From positions 36,029,161 to 36,093,160 of the forward strand of contig CM043789.1 in NCBI GenBank assembly GCA_023974075.1: a DNA stretch of 64,000 nt. Direction: 5' to 3'. The DNA is from Chaenocephalus aceratus (Eukaryota; Chordata; Actinopteri; Perciformes; Channichthyidae). Both the position numbers and the translations under genes were made by a program. Numbering within the stretch: the first letter of the stretch is position 1; each line of letters starts with the position of its first letter. The notes below the pieces were generated by a model. That model ran no database searches and was not told where the DNA came from. It worked only from the letters and a program-made list of their open reading frames with translations. This document shows, one piece after another, positions 1-14,354 of this stretch.

Positions 1-808
1 ATTTTATTGTTGGCAACATTATAAACATTTTGACATATTTGCATTTTTAATCAGTATCCTTTACTAACCACCCCACCCACACCTAACCACCCCTCCCACA
101 CCTATTCATACATTAAAACTGTGGAGAAAATAGAAGAATATCACTTGGAAAGTAAATTAAAAGTAATAAATCAATGTAATAAAAATGTTGTTGGGGGTTT
201 AAGCCCATATTATATCTTACATCATGAGTGATGATATCCTGTGATCTATTTCGGAGGTTAGACACATGGTTCAGTCAACTGAGTCAAGTGAACATATCAA
301 TCTGAATAATCTTGAGATACAGACTGCATTTTGTGGAAACTAGAGATGAGTGGTTGCCATTATGATAAGAACTTGTCAGCAGAGCCTCTGGTTCTTTTTG
401 TTGTTGCAAGGTTTAAAAGAGACAGGTTATTATGTTACCAGTATGTCGTTGGTTTGGTTTCTTGTGTAGGAGTATTCTTATGTGGTATATTAAACAGGCA
501 AACCATGACTCCAAAATGGGGTAGGAACTTTAGATATATAGTCTATGGGTAGGAACCATACAACTATTGATGAGATATGAAATCTTAAAAACCGAAATGC
601 AACAAGAATTGGCCAACTTTAAATTGCATGAGAACCCTGAAGAAAGTCTTATGATATGTCTTCTTTCCGCTATTTCAGCTTATTTCTAGACTACATGTGT
701 TCCTTGTTTGGTCTGCTGATGGTCTATTTATTTGTTTCATGGCTTTTTTTTTTCCTGCCAATTCCTACATTTAAGTGTCTACATGTTGTCTTTACAGGTG
801 TAGTAGAG
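1..808. other. Gene-free stretch
   Basis: AT-rich non-coding DNA. Open frames here are short, have no recognisable domain and lack splice context. I see no gene or clear repeat. Confidence 0.5.
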
Positions 809-1377
809 CAGTGATTCTCAAACTTTTTTCAATAATGTACCCCCTTTGAATTTTTTCAGCCAAGTACCCCCTGATCACCGCAAAAACAATTTGTTAGGGA
901 ACAAATGCCTATATAAAGAGGTACAGCACAGCGCTGCACCATCGGTGTCTGATTTATTAAAACAACAACCTTGTAACTGAGAAACACTTAAATGCTACAT
1001 TTCAATTGTTTACAATCCATCACTAAATTCATGGCAAACCAATTTGAACATCATGCAATAACACTAAGACGACATTAGTTGCATTGAACTGATCTTTTTA
1101 ATAAGTTGTACTTACAATATAGTGTGAAACATTGGCTTGTGCTTCACTGAGGATCTTTGTTATTCTCAGTGACAGGAAGGCCACTGCAGTTATTACACTT
1201 CACGTTTTGAAATATGTGTAACTCTGTTCATATAAAACCCACACTGCTCAAACCTCGTTACTTTTCCTAAAATTGGTATTTATTTTTTCTTCATTAACAT
1301 AAAATAAATCTCACGTACCCCCTGCAGTACTCCAACGTACCCCTAGGGGTCCGCGTACCCCCATTTGAGAACCACTG
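809..1377. mobile_element. Non-autonomous hAT-like element
   Basis: The segment begins CAGTGATTCTCAAAC and ends with the inverted form GTTTGAGAACCACTG-like (TTTGAGAACCACTG, 1364-1377), so the termini are imperfect inverted repeats of the CAGTGGTTCTCAAA type common in hAT MITEs. Subterminal blocks rich in GTACCCCC occur at both ends. No transposase frame is present. The 8-bp flanks (801-808 and 1378-1385) do not match, so the target duplication has decayed or the boundary is slightly off. Confidence 0.65.
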
Positions 1378-4300
1378 TAAGTAGAATACCTTATTGAGAT
1401 TCATTAAAGGTGTATATGTGTCTACCGCCCATCGAGCACGTCTGGACAAGGCATCAACTTCTCCAAACTGCTGGTTAACAGTAAGTACTTTATTAGAGCT
1501 TGATAATCTGCAGAATTAATCTTTTTCTTATGAGGAAAGCAGAGTGGGCGACAGGAGCGCCGCTGACAGACACACTGAGGACACAAACACCGCCGGCCCC
1601 CACATCTAGACCCCTCAGCAGAAGACTTCCCAATCGTCTCCGGCTTCACATAAGCCAGTCGTCGGGATTTAGAGGTTATTACTTTGTGTTCCCTTCTTTG
1701 TCCGAGGGGTCATCTTTCTGAGTCCAGGTGAGACCGGGGTGAACCCAAGAGAATCTCTGTGTAACTGGGTAATGCTGTATTGATGCTAAAAACACAGGGA
1801 AATGATAAATGTGGGAGGGTGGAGTTACCCTAATATTTGTCAGTGGGAGGATAAATGGTGAAGTAGCTTGTGAAGAGACTAGACCCCCTCGGCCCCCCTT
1901 GGAGCGTCCCTGATTGTGAGGCCTGTAGTGTTTGAGCACTGAAGGTCATGGGTGACACCTGTTTCCCGTCTCATCTCCCAACATCAAGTTGAGTTGCCGG
2001 GAGGGGTGGGGGGTTTCAACCCCCACAGCGGCACGGCACAAAACCTCCTGTGTTCGTTTCCTGCCTCGAGCAAGAAAAAATCACTGAAAAGGGGATGAAA
2101 CACAAGTTTGTATATCAGGGTGGGAAATTAATCTCCGAGGTGAAAGAAAAGGCATGCATGCCTTTGAAGGAAAAAAAGGAGTTGCTCTGATTTAAACTTT
2201 GTTGGAAGACGGATTCAAAGTGGAAGCCATGCTCCTACTGGAATACCTGAGCCAAACATTTGTGCCACTTTTGTCAAACTTTGAAGACAATTCTGTTTGA
2301 GTAACTGCATTGAACTGTACTCATGAGTCCAGTCAAAGCAGGATCTACATGCGAACATTGGAGAGAGTTTGCCCCCTTGTGGAGGAAAATAGCACCTTGT
2401 GTGAACCAAGCCAGCATGCCTGCAAAATCAGACAGTATAATGATCACTTGTGCAATGTTAAATATATTTAATATGACGTGAATATCCTCAGTTAATCTCT
2501 AAACAGTCAAAACAAGGTATGTTTGCCAAAGGCTGTCAGATTTTATTGGAGCTCAGTTCAGGAGAGTCGTACCTGTTTGTGCTGTTCTGCATAGAACCAT
2601 CTGGTTTTTTGTTGTCATGGTCGGGATCAGGCCCTTGTCCTTTTACCATATGGTGTTGTAAAAAAAGAAGAAAAACAATAGAATACGCTCAGACACATCT
2701 ACAGATTTACACAGTACGAGTCCAACACCTTTAAAACAGACTTGTTGAGGCGGAAAGCTCTGCAAAAGCAGACAATCATCTGCTCCCAGTCTTTTTATTA
2801 GCCCCCTGTTTCCCAGTTGCCTTCTCTGCGGCTGAGGCGTGAAACGGCTCCGTGTTTAGGCCTGGTCTGGCCTAAGCCCCTGTGCTTGCAGCTGTATCCT
2901 GACTCAAGGTACAACCCCAGCTGGTTCTCCTTTCCTAACTCTCCTCCTCTTCCTCCTTTTTTCCCTCTCTTCTCTCAATTTCTTCTTCGCCCCTCCTTCT
3001 ATCCACATGCCAAACCACTTATATTTCAGTTTAATAGCCTCTCTCACACTTGCCCTCTCTGCCTCCAAGCGATTATATGGTTTTCACAATGCATCCATAT
3101 GTATGCCACGCTTACTGAGAGAACTGTTGGACCAACACTTCCTATGACTCGCAAAGTATTACATATTTCTAATGGAAACAATACTTTAGCATTTGTTCCT
3201 ATATTCTTCAGGTTTTCAGGTGTAACTATAACTAACTAAAATCTGTTTTCAGACCTTAAAAGATCTTATTCTATATGTGGCAAATGGCAATTGTGGTGCT
3301 GAATCTTATTTTTGCACAATTTCGAGTAGTAAAAAGTCTTTAGATGATACTTGGATTCCATCCTCTTGCTCTTCTTGAAGTTGGTATTTAAAAACATCCA
3401 ACGTCTCCTTATTTTGATGATTATTCATATTTCATGAAACGCCTTTTAGAATCCTAAAATGTTTAAGTGCATTGACTACGACACAATGGTAAGGATTAAT
3501 TGAAATGCTCATAAGTTGGCTCCCTTCCTAAAGCTTTGATAATGAACCAGGATGGTTTATTTGTTTACTATTTAATTGATGTACTCTGATTTCTGGTCGA
3601 CTGAATGATTGCCATTACAGTGTGTTGGCAAGCAGTACTTCATACCAAATAGTGCTCTGAAACAAAAGAGTACTTTCTGCTCAGTTTTAGGGGGCAGACA
3701 GCAGATGGCATCAGAGTGCCAAACCTCTGTGTGTTTTCAGCGGAGCTCTGACTCGGTTGGTCTCTTGCTCAGGTTGTGGTAAAGATGACATCATGAGCTA
3801 AATGTATCACTAAAACTGACCTCTGGTTGATTTAGTACCAATCATATATCAATTAAAGGATAACAAGTACAAGAGCAGTGAGTCAGAGAACATCAGCGAC
3901 AACATAAATTGTACCTCACAGGCTGCACTCTACAGAGGCAAACAGCTTCATCAAGAGAAGGGAGTCACACGGTAATAAATCCGCCGCACACCACATGAGC
4001 GTTGCAACCTATTTTTTAATCTTGTCATTATAATGTCAGCTTTTTCACTCCTCCACCCACTGTATCCAGGTGTTTTCACGGGAACAGGCCATAGATAGGA
4101 GCTGACAGGTGTTTGGGTCTCGTAAAATTACTCAGACAATCTGGCAACCCCGCCTCCTGGACAGATGGAGAGGTTGGCAAGGTAGAGATCGCATTTAGCA
4201 ATGTCACACAACACTCGCAGCCAAACTCCTCCCATCATTTCCCCCCAAGAAAAAAAAACTGGCTGTGTTTTAAAAAATATATATTTCGAAGAGAATATTA

Positions 4301-4439
4301 AATTGTAGAAATGAAGAATGAATGAATGGGATTCAGCTGAAGGCCATTGAGGGAGCACAGATGGACAGACTAACTGCTTCCTTATGTTTTAAAAAAGGGG
4401 CCATTAAACATTTAGCTTAACAGAGATACTCTAAATCTA
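1378..4439. other. Gene-free stretch
   Basis: No coding exon with plausible splice sites and protein similarity is seen. A 140-codon frame around 2817-3239 is pyrimidine-rich low-complexity sequence with no recognisable domain. Confidence 0.45.
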
Positions 4440-5110
4440 TTCATTTGATATTATTAAACATTCTGTGAGGCTGACCTTATAACATGTTGATGTTCAGCTG
4501 GTATAATATTCATCATGGTCTGTAGTTTAGTTTTGTGTCTAATCATGCTAACATGTGCATATAGAAGGACGCTCGGAGACAGTAGGCCTCCCACAAGGCT
4601 TACGGTGCATTCAAATGCTCCCTGAAAGGCTCAATCTCCATAATTCCTCCCAGACTAAATATGTCTGATCTACGTGGTGTGTTCAAGGACTGTGAAACAA
4701 GTTGTCTTTGTTGAGGCAACGTTTAGTCACTTTTCCAAGTTAGAAACCATTCTTTTCTGATCGGATCCCCCTCCAAAATCGAATGTGATCTGGCACATGC
4801 TTAATCATCTCACCAAGTTTCCATCCAGTCGTTCTTCTCTCAATCCTGCAGAGAAACAAATAAAACGGACTATACATAACCTCCTTAGCAGAGGTTATTA
4901 GCGCTAAACCATAGTACATATGGCTTATGGGAATGTCTTTCGCACTGTAGGTATTTTTCTCCTAAACCAAATATTGGACACGGTTTTGATCTAATGATTA
5001 GATGAAATGTCAATCATTACAATGTATCCTAAGGGGGATATTAATGTCTGCACCAAATGTTATGGCAGTCAATCGAAGTTTGTTAGAACAATGTCAACCT
5101 GTCACTATAG
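4440..5110. repeat. Decayed teleost interspersed repeat
   Basis: The text around 4480-4560 (atgctaacatg-type words) and 4895-5105 (words such as 'tggcagtcaatc' after 'gtctgcaccaaatgttatg') matches the pattern of an old, very common fish repeat as I remember it. The middle, about 4560-4890, looks unrelated and may be an insertion. Borders are approximate. No coding capacity. Confidence 0.4.
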
Positions 5111-8100
5111 GAAAAGCCAGGGCGTCATTTGTCCTGGAATGTTTGTATAACACGATGTGCCAATCCATTTGGCAGAGAGGTTGAGAATCAGTACAGTAGG
5201 AACTGATTAAACTACATTTCTCTCTATTTCACTTTGTGTAAGCTACGTATCCTCTAGTCAGAAAATGCTACACAGGCAGTTCTTTGGAGAAGTCTTACAC
5301 CGGGGTGTCAGTGGATCATTCCTGAGCAGGAGCAGCACTCTCTAATTTTGGCTCATCAGAGGAATTTATCGATTTGGCCGCCAAAGACCTCGTTTGTCTC
5401 CTACTTGGTGAAGTCTCAGATGACAGAGCACTTGCATTTTACCCCCTGCGAGTGGCAGCCAACCTCAGACAGAGCGACTGTGTATTAATCAGGCTTTGCT
5501 TTCCCCCCCCCCTCCCCTACAGCCTCACCCCTCTGGATGTTTCCACAGAATGGGCATCTGTGGCCAGCACTGGAAATGAGCCTTGAAAGTGTAATTAATG
5601 AGTGCAATGGGGAGATAATTAGAGAGAACAAAATTATTGATCAGGCCAGAAAACTCCTGAGTCTTAAAAATGTCTGACCTGAGAGGTCTTACCTCATACT
5701 GTCAGGAAATATGGAGAGTGAGGTAATGTAATAGAGTGGACCCCACCTGGGAGATTATTGAGGCTAATAAAAAATGTCTGACAGCCGAAAAGGTCCTTGA
5801 ACTCTGACCTTTGATTCCTGCAGAGTGAATATCTGTCTTTGCTGGAATGATTTCTGATTAAACTTGGGGTTGTTGCAGAAAGATGATGCCAAAGGTTAAC
5901 TATAGTGTTTATGGTGCTAATGTAGCACAGTATTAAGTCAAAATAGAAGTGTATTATACATTTGGCCATAAGTCTAATGGTAAAGTATACAATAAGATTA
6001 AATAATTGAGTAGTTTGTCCAAAAATACTTGCTGAGAGTATGTGATTATTAATTGTGACATAGCAGATGAAATGCCAGCATGTTGACCTCCAAGGAACTC
6101 AGTTTACAAGTTGTTTGGATGTAAGACACATTTTTGGGGGAATTTAAATTAGGCCACCATCGAGTGAACTGTTGTGGTTGTGATGATGCTTGATCTAAAC
6201 ACTTGACTAATGAAAGTCATAATGTTAGCATGCTGATGTTAGCATTTAGAGCCAAGCCGAGCTGACTGTTGGTTTTGTGTTACAGTTATTTTGTGTTTTT
6301 TTGGTTTATTGATTGAAATGTTGAAGACATAACAAACCTATAGCAATACTACAAGATTTAACAACCAACAACTTTTCTCAGAAAACTTTACACCTTTCAG
6401 TTTTAGCACACACTTTTTTGTTTGTTTTTCATTTAAAAATGGTATTGCACTAAATCCTTTCGGTATCGTTAATGACTGTCACTAAATGAAGTGCATGTGT
6501 GTAGGGGTTAGATCTATAGAGCGTTCAGCGTTGCAAAGTGGGCTGTGATATAGTGATCACACAAACATGCATAAGTGATTACAGGCATTTTGCGGTAACG
6601 CCTCGGAGAACTTGTTTCACAGTAATGATACAAACTTCTTTGTACATCCAACATCCGAGGGTAACTATAATAAATTAAGTTAACCTTACAAACCTCTGTC
6701 TTCACTGAATCACAAAACCCTTTGCAATGCATCACGACTTCACTTTGGGACCGAAAATGAAACTGAAATATTGATTACAGGACAGGGGAAAGATGATGAT
6801 ATTGCCTGAAATGAGATCAAATGATTGTCTGACATAGTGCTGGAGACCTGTGAAAAAGTGAGGCGTGCGTGTGAGAGACCGAGCGAGAGAACGATAGAAA
6901 GTATTTAAGTGTGTTTTCTCCTCTCTTCTCTCCTATGTTCGTTCCTTTCCTTCCTTCCCTCACCTGTCCTGTGCAGGTAATGAGACTGCAAGCTGATGAC
7001 CAGATGAAAGATGAACAGTGGGAGTGACAGGTTTATTTTTGGCCTTCTGAAACAGCACCAAGCATGATAAATTACGTGCCAGCTTGCATAATTAAACAGC
7101 TTCAGAGCTCCACTCATCCACCTGTCCACAGATCAATAGACAACATTCAGGTGGAGCGTGGCATATGTTCTCAAGTGGCACCACACCACCTCAAACCTGA
7201 GAGAGGATGTCCAATTCAATTCTGGCAAGAAGCTGCTTATCATTGCTTGCTTTAGAGATAGCTTAAAGGTACCATGAATTCTTAAATAAAACGTTAACTC
7301 ATGCTTCCATTGTGTACAAAGAATAAGAAATCAAGTAAATGGAGGGCAAGTTTGACAACAGCAAAACTGCATTTGCAGATGTGTTTATAAAAAAAGGTTT
7401 TAGTAAAAATGCAGGTGCTGGGAATAAGTGTTTAATAAAGACTGGTTGCACGAGTTGATAAAAGAGTTGGTAAAGCAGTCATTTCGGTATCATGTTGCTG
7501 TTGTTAAACCTAGCATCTGTTAAATTCAATTGATCAAAATCAAACTCCAAATCTCCATTCAACAATGTTTTCTTCAACAATGTAAGGTAGCTCTGCGTGA
7601 GTTACTGATACTATTTAAAAGTTGAGTTATTCCTTCGTCCAGCATCACATTTTCAGATCACATCACATTTTTCTTTCAGCAAGAGGCCTGTTCAAGTATC
7701 ACCTTGTTTGACCACTAAAGGTTGTGAAACACATATCTAATAATAATTCTGTAATACCCTTTCTTCCCTGTTCACTCATGGGCTAATACCTAATGAATAC
7801 CCTTACTGCCAGTGCTCTGTTCTCAGGGCTCAGTTTTCTATTCTATTTCTGTGTATTGAACATCAAATGCTGTGCAGGGCCCTTGTGCGGGATTAGAGGG
7901 CTTGTTCCTTCCTAATAGGCCCTTGACCTTCGCGGCTCCCTGGCATTAGCCCTCTGCGTCCGCTGTCCGGGCTCCCATGATGTAAATTTCATGTCACAAC
8001 ATCAAACGGCGTGCTGATCAAAGGTCATCCCTCCTTTGTGTAGGTGCTTGATATCAAAATTTCTATTTCATCTCCAGCTGTCAAGGGCTGTTAGAGTTGA

Positions 8101-9139
8101 AGAGCAAAGGACGAAGGGAGGGAAAGGAGAGCTGCAGTCTGATTAACATATCCATTCTGCAGATGTATAGCAGCGCAGAAATGATAGCAAGTTGCACACA
8201 GCAGTGTAATCAAATACTACATCTGAAATAGCCATACTATTTTTTTAGGGAGTTTGTCTGCTTTGATTGTGTTTCTGTTTCCCCATGCATTCCTCAAAAT
8301 AACTTATCAATTGCGGAGGAAAGGGGAAGAATGAAGTTGGAATCGATGCATCATTCCGATTAAATAGGGGCATGATTTGCGGAGGCGTCTCAAAAATAAA
8401 CCAATCTGAATGTGGAATTAGGATTCAGGGCCGCGCAGCATCCCGATCTGTGGCGTTATGCATGATGGCTAAGAAAGTCGAGATGAGACACTCCTGTGAG
8501 TGTCTCTGAGAGTGGATGGGTGCACTTTATATGTTTGCATGTGTGCTTGGAAAACAAGAAAAACAAAAAGGTCATACATCAAATACTCTGCCATCTCAGC
8601 CACTGAGCAACCACTGCGCCAAAACAGCCACATGTTTAATCAACCGCACCCCCTTCACTTGTAATCTCTCACGCAGACAGACGGCCCACTCAATAAACTA
8701 AACTCCTCGCTAAATTAGCCGGGAGAAATTCAATCAGATCCATACGAGACACCGGTGGGACTTTTGGGACCGGCAGAAAAAACATTTGACAATGTGGCTG
8801 CATCGCCGCATCCCATGCAAATATGCAGGTCTGAGGAATACATGCAGGCTGAAGGTGAGGAATTCCCAAACAAGGCCACGGTGGAGGCATTTCATGCATG
8901 AGCAATGTCAGTGCGGGAGTCAATACTCTACAAGCTGTTTTAAGAAATCTTATGTATAAATGTATTTGCCGGCTTAATGACTCTGATAATGACTTTCTTG
9001 GCCTTATCGAACATAAGGTTTAGTACTACACGCTACCATTCGCAGCTGTGGAGACATTGGTGTAGTTGTCTCTTTGTAGGACACTGATTTAAATTATTCT
9101 TAAACTATGAATTCTTTTTACGCTGTGTATGTAATTTAT
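5111..9139. other. Gene-free stretch, possible conserved non-coding DNA
   Basis: No exon is recognised. A fragment near 6060-6260 resembles the repeat at 4440-5110. The parts at 7060-7240, 7950-8110 and 8140-8480 are of balanced composition and free of obvious repeats, as regulatory DNA often is, but conservation cannot be judged from one sequence. Confidence 0.35.
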
Positions 9140-9205
9140 TAAATGTAATGTCTTGTCTTTTATCTGGACCCTGAGTCTGTAATAAAGTTTGCATTCATTC
9201 ATTCA
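9140..9205 (+). repeat. Retroposon 3' tail with ATTC repeats
   Basis: A short segment with the word aataaag followed by a run of attc units (about 9193-9203) looks like the 3' end of a LINE or SINE with a tetranucleotide tail. Only the tail is recognisable. Confidence 0.35.
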
Positions 9206-10777
9206 GTCAGTACCATCAGTTTGTCAGTCAGGTTCAAGTGATAGGAGGAAGGGCTTGCTTGCTCTTTTGATCACTTTTTACCTGCTTTGTTGTCATGGAT
9301 ACTCATTCAGTCCCATTGACTTCATTCTTCCTTCATTGTTGTGTTACCTTGTTTTGCTATTGTATCATAAAGGCAGACAAGACACTGAGATTGTGTAAGC
9401 ATTCTGTCAAATTACATCTTCAGTTTTCTCGTGAGTCCTCATCTGGAGACTCATCTGATTTCAGAAACTCAATGTGAGTCTTTGCGGTGTATCTGCATTT
9501 CTGTTTCTCAGTGATAGATGGCAATGTTGCTCTTCCATAGAAAACCACTCAGCTCTCCTCAATGGTTTGGGGTTTATTTTCAAATAGCTGCTTCTTAGAA
9601 ACTTTTTTACTCAGTAATTCTACAATTTAAACCCATCAGAACGCACTGGCAAAAATATTGTTGAAGAGAAACACAAATGAAGGAAGCAATTGAAGTTATG
9701 AAGGAAGGAAATGAGGATGTAGAACTTCCAGATTAAAAGAAAAACAGATCCAATACTCTCCGTTGCCATTCTAACTCAAAGTGTGTTAATGTTATACTTG
9801 AGCAGTCATGTATAACACAAAAACAAACATTTAATTTATATTTGAGCATAATACATATGTTGGTCTTTCTCTCTTCAGTCTTGTTTTCCTCATATTTTTA
9901 GATGACAAATTCCAACGTTTGTACTAAAAAACTTTGACTTTTGAATGTTTTCTTTCTCGTTCTGCCTCATGAAAGCTATTTATCCAACAGTTGCTGTCAC
10001 ATTTAGTTATGTTTTTAGTGAACTAGAAAATATTTAAACGACGTTTTACTACATCTGCATGAATCCCTGCACGTACCACTTACTAAAATGTGATAGAGTT
10101 ACCGGGTAGCTATAGAGACTATAGCCTTCTGGGAGAGTGGCATACATTTGCACTGGTGGAATTTTCTCTCCGTAATTTATAATGTTCCTTGGAAAAATGA
10201 ATTAAACCGTGACAAAATGGGGGATGCCTGCTTAAAAAGGTTGCTAGAAAATGAATCAGTGGCTGCAGAGATAGATTAGTTGCATAGGGGGTCATTACTC
10301 TCCCCCTGATACACATGAAGGCACAGGGGTTATCTCCCTGCTCATGAATAGGCTTTGTTTATAATGGAGAGACTCCTCATAGCCACACAAATAGCCTGAT
10401 AATCCCAACCCTTACCATGTTCATTGAAAGGCATAAGTAGCGGAAAGAGGGATCAGTCTCTTTCTTTTCTTTCTTTTGTTTTTGCTGGCCCCACCACCTG
10501 TAGAGAGAAGGGGAGCGATGGAGGTTGCACAGAATTTAAATGAAGTTAGAAAAGTTGGGGAGAGAGAAACGATAGGCAGAGAAACATAGAAGATCCGGGC
10601 TGACAGAAACATCATCAACGGTAAAATGAAACTGAAAAACAAGCGGAGAGGTAAAGGGAGCGGAGACAGCAAGAAAGAAAGACATCGCTTCCAGATGGTC
10701 CTCAAATCCTCCTGCTCCACCAACTCATCCCTGATGTGGATGGGGGCTTCTTTTAGGGCTGAACAACTCATAACGTT

Positions 10778-10799
10778 CACACACACACACACACACACA

Positions 10800-10830
<31 letters not shown>
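10778..10830. repeat. (CA)n with central (CACG)n microsatellite
   Basis: Uninterrupted dinucleotide CA run that switches to CACG units and back to CA over 53 bp. It creates spurious frames rich in His-Thr or Cys-Val on the two strands. Confidence 0.97.
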
Positions 10831-12837
10831 TCGTGGAGTTGTGTCAGTGTGACAGATAATATGTCCCCGAGAAACTACAGTATGCCTTTCAAGGAGTTAC
10901 AAAAAGTCTCCAGTAAGTGAGATATAATGGAAAACATCTCACTCTCGCTGCAGAGAAATCCCCATAATAGGAGAGATGAGACACAAGTGTAGTTATATCA
11001 GCAACAACCGACTGAGGGCAAGCCAAGCCAGAGGCAATACACTCTGACATGTCCAGTCTTATTGTGGCAGAAGGTGTCTGCTGCACTCCACCCAACCACT
11101 CCTTAGTCTGCGCTCTATCCCGACACCTCAGGTCAGTAACTTTGACTCGCTAACCACCCTCATTAGTATTCTAGAAAGCTCCGTGGCAGACATCCAGTTT
11201 CTGTGTGAGTATAACAAAGGCTGCTGGTGTAGTCGTACAGTAGGATTACTGCTTCTTCCAAATCGCTGTGATATGACTATACGGTGGAGCTCAAGGCTGA
11301 GGAGAATGGGGAATTGTATCTGCAATTAGATTCTCCCAGAACTACTGCTCTAGTGTATATCCAAACATTTGTGTTTAAATTGAAGGGCTACTGTTTGGGC
11401 CTATGCCTCGGAGGGTGTGGAAACCACTGGTGGATTGCAACTAAACACATGTACCGTATTTGAGTACAATTTGCTTGTAGTGCTTGTACTTTACTTATAT
11501 TTCCATTTTAAGAAATTCCAACATGGTTTTTATTTGTCCACCTTTCAAGAACTTTAGATACAAATTACTTTGAAGTTTGTACATGCAAAAAAATATGTAT
11601 ACAGTCAGTGTGGTATTGTTAATTTGACTGAAAATGGACATATTTCACCCCGTAGTATTTTCAATACGCCTGTATCTCAAAAACTCTTGCTTCCCATTTT
11701 CCTCAGTGCCTAGCAACTGTCTTCCACATTTGCTTTTTTACTTTGGTTGATCCACTGTACACCACACCAAGTCTTAAATGATGTAAACCTTTTTAACAAA
11801 GACTGACTAACACAGTGTGTTTTTTTCATTTCATGGGAATGGTAGACATTAAGAGAGATAGAATAACATCAACTCAAAATAAAAGAAACCTCAGAAGGCT
11901 GTACAAATAGAAACTAATAGTTACACAGGAATACATTTTGGCAAAAACAACATCAAGGCGGTAAGTCAGCTCAGTGGCAATAGGCAAAATGAATTATCTA
12001 AAAGAAGACATACTTCAACAAAAGAAGATTACAATTATCAGATGTCAGGCCGTCACGACAGACCAAAGAAAACCCTGCTTCCAGTTGCTTGGAGTTCTCT
12101 ATTTTAGACCTGGATAAAAAACTAATCCTTGAGAGAACTGTGACTTGATGTGATTTATTCATTAACACATTGCCATAAGATTTGTTTGATTGGGGCAGTT
12201 TATAAAACCCAGCCATCCACTAGCCCCAATGCTTTTCTTTCATATTCTACATCAATTGCAGCCACAAGGAGAAATGAATGAATCTGCAGCTGTTTTAAAA
12301 AATAGTTTCCAGAAAATATACAAAAGTACGTTCATGGCAGCAATTCATCTTTTGCATTAATCCTACACATGTTTAAATATGTCCTAAAACACTGTAGGCT
12401 TTTACAACCAAGCATATTCGTCAAACAAATAGCTTTTGGATAAATCTCCTGGTTAAACAACCTTGCCCCTGCAGTTTGAGCAGTACTGTTATGCCTTGCT
12501 TATCCACTAATTCAGTGACTTGCCCTGCGGTGATGGGATTAAAAGAGATAAGCACTGGTGAATATTCCACTGCTTCTGCAATGGAGGTCCCGCATTCATC
12601 ACCCAGTGAGACCAGTGAATAATACATGGGCTTGTCCAGTCCACACACAGTAAAGCAAGGGCACTTGTGGTAAAAAAGTATCGCCCTTGTCTAACCAGTT
12701 AGGCCTCCCCAGGCTGATTCCGACAGGTCTATTTGGAACAGTCTTGTTTGACCTCTCCCTATGTCTTCCCTTGAAGCCATACGTGCAGCCGATCAATCAC
12801 TTGATAATACACACACAACTCCCTGTTCATTCCTATG

Positions 12838-12869
12838 CACGCACGCACACACACACACACACCACGCAC

Positions 12870-12902
<33 letters not shown>

Positions 12903-12907
12903 CACAC
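12838..12907. repeat. Compound (CACG)n/(CA)n microsatellite
   Basis: About 70 bp of alternating CACG and CA units. Apparent His/Thr/Arg-rich frames here are artefacts of the repeat. Confidence 0.95.
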
Positions 12908-14354
12908 TACTACTTTGTCTGTCTCTTGCTCTGCTTGGACAAACACATTAGAGTTTTATTGTATGTTTCCTATCAAACATGAACTCAGTGACATCGAAAC
13001 ATTAAACCGTAATGTCTGGTATGCATGTAAGCCAATATCAATGAAGCCCTACATCACTCTGCTCCGGCACACGGTCTTCCTCAGCGGCGCCGCATTGATC
13101 ACACTAGAATGACTCTGATTGCGGTGAGGAGGATGGGACTCATGAATCCAAATGATTCAGCAGGTGTCGGCAGTAACATCGCTCCCAACTGAGGTATTTT
13201 TTCGCATGGGCTGAATTGATACATAAGCACAGGTCTTAGGCAGAGAAATCGCTGATCTTCAAATGTGTGTATGGAAAAGCCCCCAACCATGGGGATGCAC
13301 AACAGCATGCCCACCATGAGGGATCTGGTTTCATATTGTGTGGAAAACCTTCCCATAGACTGGTGCCAGCAGCTATGGGTGAGATGATTAAGTGCTAAAG
13401 TTGCATTTTCTCCTCCAAGCAGGCAGCCCTGAGGCCAGAGAGCTGCATGATTGCCTCTGTGTGCTACATTACATTGACATGATGGAGAATACTCTCCTGG
13501 GTCCTGAAATAATGTAAAAGGAAAGTGGGAGAGAGCGGAAAAAAAAGCCCATCCCAGGCTTTTTCTGCCGGGACCTCAGAATTCTCTGCGTGCAATCGGA
13601 TTTGCTGATAGATCTCCCCGCGCCACCGCCTCTGTATTGATGACAGGCAGAGCATTCACACACGGTTGCATGGCACCACACACCAGGGGAGTCCTATAAT
13701 CCGATACTGCTATAGGAGCCCCAGACCTCCCCGCCGGGTGTCTTGAGCCCCCCGGCCACTCAGGCTCACCCTGACACAGGGAGAGCTCAACCATGCTGCG
13801 GACGCACAGGTCTGTGAAGAGGACCACAGGAGAACGATTTAGAAGGAGAAAAAAGAGGCTTGTCAAATTGGACAAAATGTGCGGAGTACATGGTTTTTTT
13901 TCTCCCTTAACTAATTAGCGGGAAGCTAAAAAAAGCCAACATTTATAAAACCAAATCCATCAGCCGGACAAGTGGAACAAATGAGTCGACCTCACAGTGG
14001 GAGGTAGCGCAGCCTTATTTGTTTGCTTTTACCACTTGAAGGGCAGACGATGCAGGGTCACCCAGCAGCAGCATTCTGAAATTCTCATTAAAAACTCATG
14101 CAGCTCCCAACTGGTATTTGTGCTATCTTATCTTTCCTCAAACAAACTTAGTCTTGAGGAATTATTGGCAGTGTCTATAGATTTCATTGTAAATATAAAT
14201 GTTTATTTCAAACCTTTCAACTCTTTGGTGCCACTGAGGTGTGACGTAAACTAAACAAGATTTGGTGCTTCAATGATCCCCAGTTAAGCGGGCTGAATCC
14301 TTATCGCAAGGTCCGGTATTGAATCGGAAAAAGCTAGACATGATAAGATTAGCC

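Larger units (their letters stand above)
9206..14354. other. Gene-free stretch with two microsatellites
   Basis: No gene was recognised. A fragment of a fish MITE lies near 11425-11530 (words like gtacttgtactttact). Two CA/CACG microsatellites are listed separately. The 13070-13900 part is repeat-poor. Confidence 0.4.

Noticed and set aside
2817..3239. 140-codon frame
   Set aside because: Low-complexity pyrimidine-rich sequence, no domain, no splice or promoter context.
10421..10859. Cys-Val and His-Thr rich frames
   Set aside because: Produced by the CA/CACG microsatellite.
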